From Clostridia bacterium (GTDB lineage: Bacteria > Bacillota > Clostridia > Oscillospirales > Ruminococcaceae), in assembly GCA_003246805.1 (NCBI GenBank), contig QKDG01000155.1:1-8421 (forward strand): a stretch of 8,421 nucleotides of DNA, written 5' to 3'. The notes beneath the pieces are model-generated. The model saw nothing but the letters and a program-made list of their open reading frames with translations, was not told the DNA's origin and did no database searches. Both the position numbers and the translations under genes were made by a program. Shown here one piece after another: positions 1 to 6,394 of this stretch (the stretch's first letter is position 1; each line of letters starts with the position of its first letter).

Positions 1-584
1 TCCATTACAGCAAGGTCTTTAATTAATATATCGTTAAAGCTTAGCGTATCGTACTTTATAGCGTCATCATATTTGTTGGGGTCTTTATCATAAACACCGT
101 CAACCATTGTAGCCTTAAAGAAAATATCGGCTTCAATTTCTGCCGCACGAAGAGCTGAAGCAGTATCTGTTGAAAAAAATGGATTTCCTGTGCCACATCC
201 AAAAATTACTACTCTACCCTTTTGAAGATGACGTGTCGCTCTGTTTCTGATATAAGGTTCAGCAACCTGTTGCATAGAAATAGCTGTCTGCACCCTTACA
301 ACAACCCCTAAATTTTCAAGTGAATCAGCTACTGCAAGTGCATTCATTGTTGTGGCAAGCATACCAATATGGTCTGCCCTTGTTCTGTCCATTGCACCAC
401 TGGTTCTTCCACGCCAGAAGTTCCCCCCGCCAACAACAATACCAACCTCAACACCGGCATCTACGCATTTTTGTATGCTTGTACATATATTGTTAATTAC
501 CGAAAAATCAAGCCCGGTTTTTTTATCGCCTGCAAGCACCTCACCACTGAGTTTAAGCAAAATTCTTTTATATTTAGGCTCCAT
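1..584 (-). CDS. pyrH: UMP kinase (uridylate kinase), 5' part, runs off the window
   Basis: Phosphorylates UMP to UDP with ATP in the cytoplasm, feeding all UTP and CTP synthesis; bacterial PyrH is a hexameric amino-acid-kinase-fold enzyme. I translated the minus strand from 584 and obtained 194 residues with no stop, about four fifths of the usual ~236-240. The N-terminus KRILLKLSGEVLAG (7-20) is the phosphate-binding strand-loop. VVGGGNFWRGR (50-60) is the glycine-rich UMP-binding region. DRTRADHIGMLAT (66-78) and GCGTGNPFFSTDTAS (129-143) are signatures of bacterial UMP kinase, followed by KATMVDGVYDKDP (157-169). The start is fixed by AAGGAG at 592-597, 7 nt upstream. The gene has its own promoter (630-658) and does not follow rpsB-tsf directly, as it does in many bacteria. 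The usual downstream neighbour, frr, would lie outside the window. Function is near certain; only the C-terminus is unseen. Confidence 0.97.
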   Translation of the reverse strand, partial: MEPKYKRILLKLSGEVLAGDKKTGLDFSVINNICTSIQKCVDAGVEVGIVVGGGNFWRGRTSGAMDRTRADHIGMLATTMNALAVADSLENLGVVVRVQTAISMQQVAEPYIRNRATRHLQKGRVVIFGCGTGNPFFSTDTASALRAAEIEADIFFKATMVDGVYDKDPNKYDDAIKYDTLSFNDILIKDLAVM

Positions 585-629
585 ATAAGCACTCCTTACT
601 ACCATTTTGTTTATTAGTTTATTATATAC

Positions 630-658
630 ATTTTACTATAAATCAATAATTATGTAAA
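630..658 (-). promoter_or_regulatory. sigma-A type promoter for pyrH
   Basis: On the minus strand, TTTACA (653-658) is followed by exactly 17 nt and then TAAAAT (630-635). Both boxes are 5/6 matches to the sigma-A consensus. An A-tract lies a little further upstream (+ strand T-run around 670-677) and could act as an UP element. A start near 623 would give a leader of about 40 nt before the pyrH ATG. The rest of the 194-nt gap between gpsA and pyrH is very AT-rich, and I see no RNA gene or convincing terminator in it. The promoter is predicted from sequence only. Confidence 0.75.
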
Positions 659-754
659 GACTATTTACTATTTTTTTATTGAATATAAATAATAATGATA
701 TAATAATCGTTTGAATATTTTAGCAATACTATTGAACAAATGCTTATATCTAAA

Positions 755-780
755 AACTAAAACTTAAATTGAATTTAGTT
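755..780 (-). other. weak inverted repeat at the gpsA stop codon
   Basis: AACTAAA (755-761) and TTTAGTT (774-780) form a possible 7-bp all-A/T stem with a 12-nt loop that overlaps the gpsA stop codon. A few T residues follow on the minus strand. The stem has one G/C pair and no proper U-tract, so it is a poor candidate for an intrinsic terminator. It is recorded because nothing better ends the gpsA transcript before pyrH, so some read-through into pyrH is possible. Confidence 0.2.
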
Positions 781-1786
781 ATTTCCCAATCCAGTATTTT
801 TCAGTCTCATGGCGTGATGGTCTTCCCATTAGCTCGCTAATTGATATTTTTACATCCTTATTGTTAAACAGAATATTATATAATTGCGATGTAATAGGCA
901 TTTCAACACCTGCTTTGCGTGCAAGCTCATAAGCGACTTTTGCACAGGCGTAACCCTCAACAGTACCGACCTGATTGACGGCTTCCTGCGGTGAAACACC
1001 CTGCCCTATCAGAATTCCCGCACGCCTGTTTCTGCTGTGCATGCTTGTGCAGGTAACAATTAAATCGCCTATACCTGTCAGTCCTGCAAAGGTTTCTTTC
1101 CTTGCTCCCAAAGAAACGCCAAGGCGTGCAATTTCAGCAATTCCCCTTGTCATTAAAGCGGCCTTTGTATTGTCACCATAACCCAAGCCATCACAAATAC
1201 CGGCACTTAAAGCTATGATATTTTTCAATGCACCACCAAGCTCGCATCCGATAATATCATCACTTAAATATATTCTGAATGAAATATTTGATAATTCTTC
1301 CTGTATAAAGTTTGCTGCTTCTTTATCATTGCTTGCTGCAACAACGGTTGTTGGCATAAGCATCACGACCTCCTCAGCGTGTGAAGGGCCAGACAATGCC
1401 ACAACCTTATTATCAGGAAAAACCTCTTCAAGAACTGTGCTTAGCCTGTTAAATGTTTTATCTTCAAGTCCTTTTCCCGTATTTAAAATAATAGCTTGTG
1501 AGCTCATGAAAGGCTTAGCAGACAAAGCGACCTTCCTTAAAAAAGCTGACGGAATTGAAAACAAAACAATCTGAGCATCTGCAACACAGGAAATGTCAGT
1601 TGTTAAAGCTATTTCGTCAGAAATTATGTGGCCAGGCAATAGCTTTTTATGCTCCTTATCCTTTCGCATTGCTTCAATTTCATTTTCAAATGCCGACCAT
1701 ACTGTTACTTTATGGCCATTTTTGTGAAACATAATTGCAAGGCTTGTTCCAAATCCACCAGAACCTAAAATTACGATATCTGACAT
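779..1786 (-). CDS. gpsA: glycerol-3-phosphate dehydrogenase [NAD(P)+]
   Basis: Reduces dihydroxyacetone phosphate to sn-glycerol-3-phosphate with NAD(P)H in the cytoplasm, providing the phospholipid backbone. The 335 residues are normal for GpsA. The N-terminal Rossmann fold has GSGGFGTSLA (8-17), where many homologues read GAGSWGTALA. NTGKG (102-106) carries a conserved active-site lysine (K105), and SGPSHAEEV (132-140) is a family signature. The C-terminal helical domain has GALKN (185-189, second conserved lysine K188), the segment GYGDNTKAALMTRG (202-215), and GIGDLIVTC (238-246) followed by NRR. Its ATG lies 4 nt beyond the plsY stop (3-nt gap), and its Shine-Dalgarno GAGGTG (1793-1798) lies inside the last plsY codons, so translation is probably coupled to plsY. 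Its product is the substrate-side precursor for PlsY, which makes the pairing functional. Confidence 0.97.
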   Translation of the reverse strand: MSDIVILGSGGFGTSLAIMFHKNGHKVTVWSAFENEIEAMRKDKEHKKLLPGHIISDEIALTTDISCVADAQIVLFSIPSAFLRKVALSAKPFMSSQAIILNTGKGLEDKTFNRLSTVLEEVFPDNKVVALSGPSHAEEVVMLMPTTVVAASNDKEAANFIQEELSNISFRIYLSDDIIGCELGGALKNIIALSAGICDGLGYGDNTKAALMTRGIAEIARLGVSLGARKETFAGLTGIGDLIVTCTSMHSRNRRAGILIGQGVSPQEAVNQVGTVEGYACAKVAYELARKAGVEMPITSQLYNILFNNKDVKISISELMGRPSRHETEKYWIGK

Positions 1787-1789
1787 AAC

Positions 1790-2446
1790 TTACACCTCAG
1801 ACTTTTTATTAAAACTAAATTTACTCTCAGTACCATTCATCAGCCTTTTAATGTTAGGGCGATGCAGGAATATAATGATTACTGCAATAAGTATTGCAAA
1901 GCTTGCATTTAGCATCGGGCTTTCGTAGCCCCTTAATGATTGAGTTATAAATGTAACAATGGGATAAGCAATTGCGGCAAGCATTGAAGATATTGATACA
2001 TAGCGTGTTAAAAAAAGTATCAATGCAAAAAATGGTATTACTATTGCAAATGTAAGTGGGTCAAGCGCCAATAAAGTCGTTGCCGCCATTAGAACGCCTT
2101 TTCCACCTTTAAAGCCATAGAAAATCGGGAATACATGCCCGATGATTGCAGATATACCAGCAACATATCCGACAAGCAGATTATTGTCAACATTTAAGCC
2201 TGAAGCAATAAACCTGCAAATAACTACTGCAAGAACGCCTTTTGCCAAGTCACTTAATAAAGTTAATGCTGCGGGGCCTTTGCCAAAAACACGCAAAGTG
2301 TTTGTAAGCCCTGCATTTTTACTGCCATAATTCCTTATGTCAACTTTTTTGAGAAGACGTACAACTATAATAGATGAATTAAGGCTTCCTAAAAGATAAG
2401 AAAATACTATTGCTATTATTACAGAAACGATAAAATTATTGTGCAT
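1790..2446 (-). CDS. plsY: acyl-phosphate:glycerol-3-phosphate acyltransferase, membrane protein
   Basis: Transfers an acyl group from acyl-phosphate to sn-glycerol-3-phosphate, giving lysophosphatidic acid at the cytoplasmic membrane. The 218 residues are a little longer than many PlsY proteins (~190-215). Hydrophobic segments lie at about 5-27, 58-81, 90-110, 129-148, 150-170 and 180-195. Family motifs are visible: YGSKNAGLTNTLR (40-52; the usual form is GSGNPGATN, so K43 and A45 vary), GHVFPIFYGFKGGKGV (103-118) and HRPNIKRLMNGTE (195-207). It starts 12 nt after the der stop. Its Shine-Dalgarno AAAGGGGA (2453-2460) overlaps the end of der. PlsY needs acyl-phosphate from PlsX, which is not in this window. 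Confidence 0.95.
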   Translation of the reverse strand: MHNNFIVSVIIAIVFSYLLGSLNSSIIVVRLLKKVDIRNYGSKNAGLTNTLRVFGKGPAALTLLSDLAKGVLAVVICRFIASGLNVDNNLLVGYVAGISAIIGHVFPIFYGFKGGKGVLMAATTLLALDPLTFAIVIPFFALILFLTRYVSISSMLAAIAYPIVTFITQSLRGYESPMLNASFAILIAVIIIFLHRPNIKRLMNGTESKFSFNKKSEV

Positions 2447-2458
2447 AATTCTTCCCCT

Positions 2459-3790
2459 TTACTTATAATCGTCATTTCCACGTTCACGCACTATAAACCT
2501 GACAGGTGTTCCTTCAAGACCAAAAGTCTCACGAATCTGATTTTCGATATATCTCTGATAAGAAAAATGGAAAAGCTCAGCCTTGTTGACAAAAACAACA
2601 AAGGTTGGTGGCCTTGTTGACGGCTGGGTAATATAGTATATTTTTAATCTTTTTCCTTTGTCTGACGGTGGCTGAACCCTTGCCGTTGCATAAGACAAAA
2701 TATCATTTAGCTTCCCTGTTGAAATTCTGATAGAATTTTGGTCGTTTACAAACTTAATAAGCTCATAAAGCTTGTTTATTCTCTGCCCCGTTTTTGCTGA
2801 AATAAAAACCATCGGAACATATGACATAAAGCTAAAATCCTGTTGAAGGCCCGCCCTGTATTCATCCATTGTCTTTGTATCTTTTTCGATTACATCCCAC
2901 TTATTGACTGCAACAATACAGCCTTTTCCCTGTTCGTGCGCATAACCTGCAACCTTTGAATCCTGCTCAGTAAAACCAACCTCGGCATCTATTACAATAA
3001 CCGCAACGTCGGCTCTGTCAACCGCCATATAAGAACGCAAAACGCTGTAACGCTCAATATTTTCTAAAACCTTTGATTTTTTTCTTATTCCTGCTGTGTC
3101 AATAAATACGAATTTCCCATTTTCATTCTCAACAACAGTGTCGGTAGCATCCCTTGTTGTTCCAGCAATTTCAGATACTATTACTCTCTCTTCCCCTGCA
3201 ATTTTATTGATTATTGAAGATTTTCCTACATTTGGCTTGCCTATTACCGCTACCTTTATAAAATCCTCACCATATTCATCCTCGTGGCTTTCAGGCAAAA
3301 ATTCCAGAACCTTATCAAGCAAATCACCTGTTCCGTGGCCATGCACAGAAGAAACACCGACAGGCTCCCCAATTCCAAGGTTATAAAACTCATAAAATTC
3401 AGGCAAAGGCTCACCCAATGAATCGCATTTGTTTACGCACAAAATTACAGGCTTTCCTGATTTTTGAAGGATACTGGCAACCTCATAATCATTTGCTGTA
3501 ACACCACTTTTTAAATCTGTTACAAGAATTATAACATCAGCTTTTGAAATCGCAAGCTCTGACTGCCTTCTCATCTGTGACAGAATAACATCATCAGAAT
3601 TAGGCTCAATTCCCCCTGTATCAACAAGCATAAACTCGTGATTTAGCCATTCACATTTAGAATATATCCTGTCTCTCGTAACACCAGGCGTATCCTCAAC
3701 AATTGAAAGCCTTTGACCAATTAATTTATTAAACAGTGTGGATTTCCCAACATTTGGTCTTCCTACAACTGCTACAACGGGTAATGCCAT
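2459..3790 (-). CDS. der: ribosome assembly GTPase Der (EngA), two G domains
   Basis: Essential GTPase for 50S ribosomal subunit maturation; acts on the ribosome in the cytoplasm. The 443 residues match the family (~435-440). G domain 1 has GRPNVGKS (10-17), the switch segment DTPGVTRDR (33-41), DTGG (57-60) and NKCD (120-123). G domain 2 has GKPNVGKS (184-191), GTTRD (210-214), DTAGIRKK (231-238), NKWD (296-299) and SAK (331-333). A C-terminal KH-like RNA-binding domain covers roughly 355-437, with the conserved stretch PPTFVVFVN (394-402). The ATG is preceded by AAAGGGG (3799-3805) with an 8-nt spacer, which overlaps the stop codon of the upstream radical-SAM gene. All the expected motifs are intact. 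Confidence 0.98.
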   Translation of the reverse strand: MALPVVAVVGRPNVGKSTLFNKLIGQRLSIVEDTPGVTRDRIYSKCEWLNHEFMLVDTGGIEPNSDDVILSQMRRQSELAISKADVIILVTDLKSGVTANDYEVASILQKSGKPVILCVNKCDSLGEPLPEFYEFYNLGIGEPVGVSSVHGHGTGDLLDKVLEFLPESHEDEYGEDFIKVAVIGKPNVGKSSIINKIAGEERVIVSEIAGTTRDATDTVVENENGKFVFIDTAGIRKKSKVLENIERYSVLRSYMAVDRADVAVIVIDAEVGFTEQDSKVAGYAHEQGKGCIVAVNKWDVIEKDTKTMDEYRAGLQQDFSFMSYVPMVFISAKTGQRINKLYELIKFVNDQNSIRISTGKLNDILSYATARVQPPSDKGKRLKIYYITQPSTRPPTFVVFVNKAELFHFSYQRYIENQIRETFGLEGTPVRFIVRERGNDDYK

Positions 3791-3803
3791 TATTACAACC
3801 CCT

Positions 3804-5105
3804 TTAATTTCCTAAAATTTTATCCAATAAGTCATATCCGTTATTATCAACAGTTATGATTTTTATATTAAGCTCATTCTCAACCTGTGTAATTGTATAA
3901 TCATCCAAAAACAATTCTGTACCCTGTTTTATCATAACAGAAGGTATTAAAAGAAGCTCACCCAGCTCCTTATCCTTTAATTGTGCAACTAAATCTTGGC
4001 CGGTAATCAAGCCAGCTACTGTAATATTTTGACCAAAAAAATCATTTTTTATAGCAAAAACATTACAATTAACATTATGCCATTTTTCAGTAACCTTTTC
4101 AATAAGAAAATTTAAAAATTTATGCGCTGCTTTTCCTGTTACTATTGAAATATTCCTGTTATTTATATGTGTTATCTTTTTTTCGCTAACTGCACTTAGA
4201 AATTCATCATTTAGTGCCCTTATCAGTCCAACACCGTTTTCATACTGCGGATATTCTTCGTAATAATCATTATCAGGTAAGTCTTTTTTTGAAGTTAAAA
4301 AGAATTCATCAGAAGGAAAAACAAGCCTTGTATTATATTTTTCAAGGAACTCGGACTGCTTTTGTTCAATTAATTCAAGCGCCTCGTTAGCTGATTTTTC
4401 ATTAAAAGGTATAAGTGGATATAGATTTTTGCGAAATTTAGATAAACCGACAGGAACAACAGCAATTGATGAAACCGAAGGATATAAATCCCCTAAATCA
4501 CTCAAAGTCCTTAAAAGCTCCTCACCGTTATTTAGGCCAGGGCATAATACAATCTGGCAATTGATTGAAATTCCTGCATCTGCAAGCATTTTAAGGTATT
4601 TAAGCTTTTCACCAGCAAAACGGTTATTCATCATTTTTACTCTTAATTCAGGATTAGTTGTATGAACAGATACATTTATATTTAAGCGCATTTTGATTAT
4701 ACGCTGAACATCCTCATCATTAAGATTTGTAAGTGTAACATAGTTACCGTGCAAAAAAGAAAGCCTTTCATCATCGTCCTTAAAATATAAGGTGTCCCTC
4801 ATATTAGGTGGCATCTGATCAATAAAACAAAACACACATTTGTTTTTACAGCTTTGCTTTTCGTCCATCAGATAGCTTGAAAATTCAAGCCCTAAGTCGT
4901 CATATTCATCTTTATTTATTGTTATTAAAATTCTTTTGTTATCTCTTAAAAGCTCAACTTCAAGCTTGCTTTCAGAAACATAAAACATATAATCAAGAAC
5001 ATCGCTAATTTGATTTCCATTTATAGCTAACAAGATGTCGTCAGCTTTAATATTTGCCTTATCTGCAAATGATTTTTTAACGACCGAAGCAATTTTTACA
5101 GCCAT
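3804..5105 (-). CDS. radical-SAM/DUF512 family protein with N-terminal PDZ-like domain, function unknown
   Basis: The 433 residues show three parts. Residues ~1-65 resemble a PDZ domain (IKADDILLAINGNQISDVLDY, 19-39, is the typical ligand-groove region). Residues ~80-220 hold a radical-SAM core with the cluster-binding cysteines C86, C90 and C93 in a CX3CX2C arrangement, followed by FCFIDQMPPNMRDTLYFKDDD. Residues ~225-430 form the DUF512 region, including FPSDEFFL (263-270) and GVGLIRALNDE (291-301). SVHTTNPELR (146-155) is also characteristic. Radical-SAM enzymes cleave S-adenosylmethionine with a [4Fe-4S] cluster; the substrate of this family is, to my knowledge, not established. The protein is cytosolic by sequence (no signal peptide). 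The start has AGGGGG (5111-5116) only 5 nt upstream. The gene heads a tight cluster with der, a neighbourhood I recall as common in Clostridia. Family assignment is firm, the role is not. Confidence 0.9.
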   Translation of the reverse strand: MAVKIASVVKKSFADKANIKADDILLAINGNQISDVLDYMFYVSESKLEVELLRDNKRILITINKDEYDDLGLEFSSYLMDEKQSCKNKCVFCFIDQMPPNMRDTLYFKDDDERLSFLHGNYVTLTNLNDEDVQRIIKMRLNINVSVHTTNPELRVKMMNNRFAGEKLKYLKMLADAGISINCQIVLCPGLNNGEELLRTLSDLGDLYPSVSSIAVVPVGLSKFRKNLYPLIPFNEKSANEALELIEQKQSEFLEKYNTRLVFPSDEFFLTSKKDLPDNDYYEEYPQYENGVGLIRALNDEFLSAVSEKKITHINNRNISIVTGKAAHKFLNFLIEKVTEKWHNVNCNVFAIKNDFFGQNITVAGLITGQDLVAQLKDKELGELLLIPSVMIKQGTELFLDDYTITQVENELNIKIITVDNNGYDLLDKILGN

Positions 5106-5133
5106 ACGAACCCCCTGTTTTGTAAAAATACTT

Positions 5134-5161
5134 AAAAAAAGAGAAGGATTGCTCCTCCTCT
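5134..5161 (-). terminator. intrinsic terminator after rpmF
   Basis: On the minus strand a 9-bp stem (one G-T wobble) closes a GCAA tetraloop of the stable GNRA type and is followed at once by seven T residues (5134-5140). It begins 21 nt after the rpmF stop codon and ends 28 nt before the start codon of the radical-SAM gene. This is the best terminator in the window. It should end most transcripts from the yceD promoter, although some read-through would be needed if the next cluster lacks its own promoter. Confidence 0.88.
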
Positions 5162-5182
5162 GATTTCATTAGAAAACGGATA

Positions 5183-5365
5183 TTACGCTTCTTTTTTGAT
5201 AACTTGAACACCTTTATAAAATCCACATTCTTTGCAAACTCTGTGAGGAACAGTTAAAGCTCCACAATTTGTGCATTTGCTGAATGCTGGTGCATCCAAT
5301 TTCCATACAGCTGAACGTCTTTTATCACGTCTTGCTTTGGACACTTTTCTCTTTGGTACTGCCAT
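5183..5365 (-). CDS. rpmF: 50S ribosomal protein bL32
   Basis: Structural protein of the large ribosomal subunit. The 60-residue product has the standard family length, the N-terminus MAVPKRKVSKARRDKRRS and a zinc ribbon with C31-X2-C34 and C44-X2-C47, so it is the zinc-binding (C+) form. A very strong Shine-Dalgarno, AAGGAGGTG (5373-5381), sits 7 nt before the ATG, as expected for a highly expressed ribosomal protein. It follows yceD by 51 nt in the widespread yceD-rpmF pairing and is closed by an intrinsic terminator. In many bacteria plsX follows rpmF; here it does not. Confidence 0.98.
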   Translation of the reverse strand: MAVPKRKVSKARRDKRRSAVWKLDAPAFSKCTNCGALTVPHRVCKECGFYKGVQVIKKEA

Positions 5366-5416
5366 TTATGGGCACCTCCTTATCCGGAAATGTAAAATAC
5401 ATATTATTTTGTTACA

Positions 5417-5869
5417 CTATTCATCATCATTACAATTGCAGTCAGAAATATTTTTATTCGTTCCGCAAATATAACACAAGCCTTTGCAATCTTCATTACA
5501 AAGTATTTTTGAAGGCAGCTGTAACAATAAATCTGAAATCGCCAGCTCGTTTAAATCAAGGGTATTATCAGGGCATTGTATATATTCATCACTATCATGG
5601 CTGGTTGACCGCACAAGAAAATGATTAAATTTATAAAAATACTCCCGTTCAAACTCAGTAAGGCATCTGTCGCAATTTAACTTCATCTTGAACAAAACAG
5701 AATAGTCGAGTGAAACTAATCCCATCTTGCTTTTAAGACTACCATTTATTACAACAGGGGAAATAAACGGATAACTCTTATACTGCACTAAGCTTTCAAG
5801 AGGAATAGAATACTCAAAGCTTCTGTACTCCTCAATAGAGTCAAACAACTGTTTTAATTGTAAAACCAT
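5417..5869 (-). CDS. yceD: YceD family protein (DUF177), 23S rRNA accumulation protein
   Basis: YceD homologues are linked to normal 23S rRNA levels and are encoded next to rpmF across bacteria; the molecular action is not well defined. The 150 residues have the DUF177 landmarks: NCDRCL (65-70) with C66 and C69, the acidic-hydrophobic segment LDLNELAISDLLLQLP (104-119), and the cysteine-rich tail CNEDCKGLCYICG (124-136) followed by C144 and C146. The two cysteine groups suggest metal, probably zinc, binding; this is inference. GAGGTG (5875-5880) lies 5 nt before the ATG, and a perfect consensus promoter lies just upstream. Cytosolic, no signal peptide or membrane segment. Confidence 0.92.
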   Translation of the reverse strand: MVLQLKQLFDSIEEYRSFEYSIPLESLVQYKSYPFISPVVINGSLKSKMGLVSLDYSVLFKMKLNCDRCLTEFEREYFYKFNHFLVRSTSHDSDEYIQCPDNTLDLNELAISDLLLQLPSKILCNEDCKGLCYICGTNKNISDCNCNDDE

Positions 5870-5897
5870 TTTTTCACCTCAGAACATCACAAATTAT

Positions 5898-5926
5898 ATT
5901 ATAACTGTTCTAAAAGGTAATGTCAA
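5898..5926 (-). promoter_or_regulatory. perfect-consensus sigma-A promoter for yceD-rpmF
   Basis: On the minus strand TTGACA (5921-5926), a 17-nt spacer and TATAAT (5898-5903) match the sigma-A consensus at all twelve positions. An A-tract (5931-5936 as T on the + strand) lies 4 nt upstream of the -35 box, where it could serve as an UP element. Transcription from about 5891 would give a short leader of roughly 20 nt before the yceD ATG. The promoter sits in the 89-nt gap after the P-loop gene. Confidence 0.93.
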
Positions 5927-5937
5927 CTACTTTTTTA

Positions 5938-5957
5938 TAATCTGCAATAAAAGATTA
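5938..5957 (-). other. short inverted repeat between the P-loop gene and the yceD promoter
   Basis: TAATCT (5938-5943) and AGATTA (5952-5957) form a 6-bp A/T-rich arm pair around an 8-nt loop, immediately after the stop codon of the P-loop gene. On the minus strand it is followed by an A-run, not a T-run, so it does not look like an intrinsic terminator for that gene. It may be chance in AT-rich DNA. Confidence 0.2.
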
Positions 5958-5958
5958 A

Positions 5959-6360
5959 TTATAGATATTTCTTAACACTTTCAGGCAATTCGCTTTCATC
6001 AGCTGAAACAGTGAAAACAACCTTGATTTCCTTTGATATTTTTTCAATTTTTTCAAACAAAGTACCAAGCATATCAAAATCTTTTCCAACTATTTTCAAA
6101 ATAGAATCAACGAAAACCTCTGAAATATCAAAGTTACCAGCAAACATACCAGCTACAAAGCCGTAGAAAGAATCATAACCATTGATATCATATTCTTCAA
6201 CATCTACAAGCCTTACTGCGTGCGGAATATCATAAGTAAGCTTTGCACCTTTTTCAATGCAAATTACGTTGCCGTTTGAAGCTTCAGCGTCTGCTTTAAT
6301 CATATCAATTAAAACCTTTGTTTTGCCTGTTCCCTTTTTACCTGTTATCAATTTAATCAT
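5959..6360 (-). CDS. small P-loop NTPase-like protein, function unknown
   Basis: A 133-residue protein that is little more than one nucleotide-binding core. Walker A GKKGTGKT lies at 7-14, directly after the first strand KLIT. A Walker-B-like strand EVFVD (81-85) carries an acidic residue, D85. The end, VVFTVSADESELPESVKKYL (114-133), looks like a core strand plus a final helix. No transmembrane segment or signal peptide is seen. I recall similar small proteins in Clostridia carrying loose names such as ATPase or PilT-like, but no proven function. I start it at 6360, not at the upstream in-frame ATG at 6399, because GGAGTG (6366-6371) sits 5 nt before the 6360 ATG, and the extra 13 residues would come before the normal P-loop first strand. 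It follows pgi by 62 nt with no visible promoter between, so it is probably cotranscribed. The gene is real; nucleotide hydrolysis is inferred. Confidence 0.8.
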   Translation of the reverse strand: MIKLITGKKGTGKTKVLIDMIKADAEASNGNVICIEKGAKLTYDIPHAVRLVDVEEYDINGYDSFYGFVAGMFAGNFDISEVFVDSILKIVGKDFDMLGTLFEKIEKISKEIKVVFTVSADESELPESVKKYL

Positions 6361-6365
6361 AATAA

Positions 6366-6371
6366 CACTCC
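6366..6371 (-). promoter_or_regulatory. Shine-Dalgarno site that sets the P-loop gene start
   Basis: GGAGTG on the minus strand lies 5 nt before the ATG at 6360. No comparable site precedes the longer in-frame ATG at 6399, where the sequence belongs to the pgi-distal hairpin region. This decides in favour of the shorter, 133-residue product. Confidence 0.75.
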
Positions 6372-6394
6372 ATTTCTGCAATAAACAATCTATT

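Noticed and set aside
352..617. Two overlapping plus-strand open frames of about 80 codons
   Set aside because: They lie antisense to pyrH, whose minus-strand frame carries unmistakable UMP kinase motifs. They have no ribosome site and no recognisable protein features.
660..720. Repeated TTGAATAT and TAATAATA-like words in the gpsA-pyrH gap as a regulatory repeat
   Set aside because: They are short, A/T-only or nearly so and irregularly spaced, as expected by chance in such AT-rich DNA.
1215..1574. Plus-strand open frame of 119 codons
   Set aside because: It is a complementary-strand shadow of gpsA, with no ribosome site and low-complexity composition typical of antisense frames.
5390..5402. 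Small hairpin (5-bp arms ATGTA/TACAT) in the yceD-rpmF gap, as a bL32 autoregulatory site
   Set aside because: The arms are short and A/T-rich with a 3-nt loop. It stands apart from the ribosome site and there is no supporting pattern.
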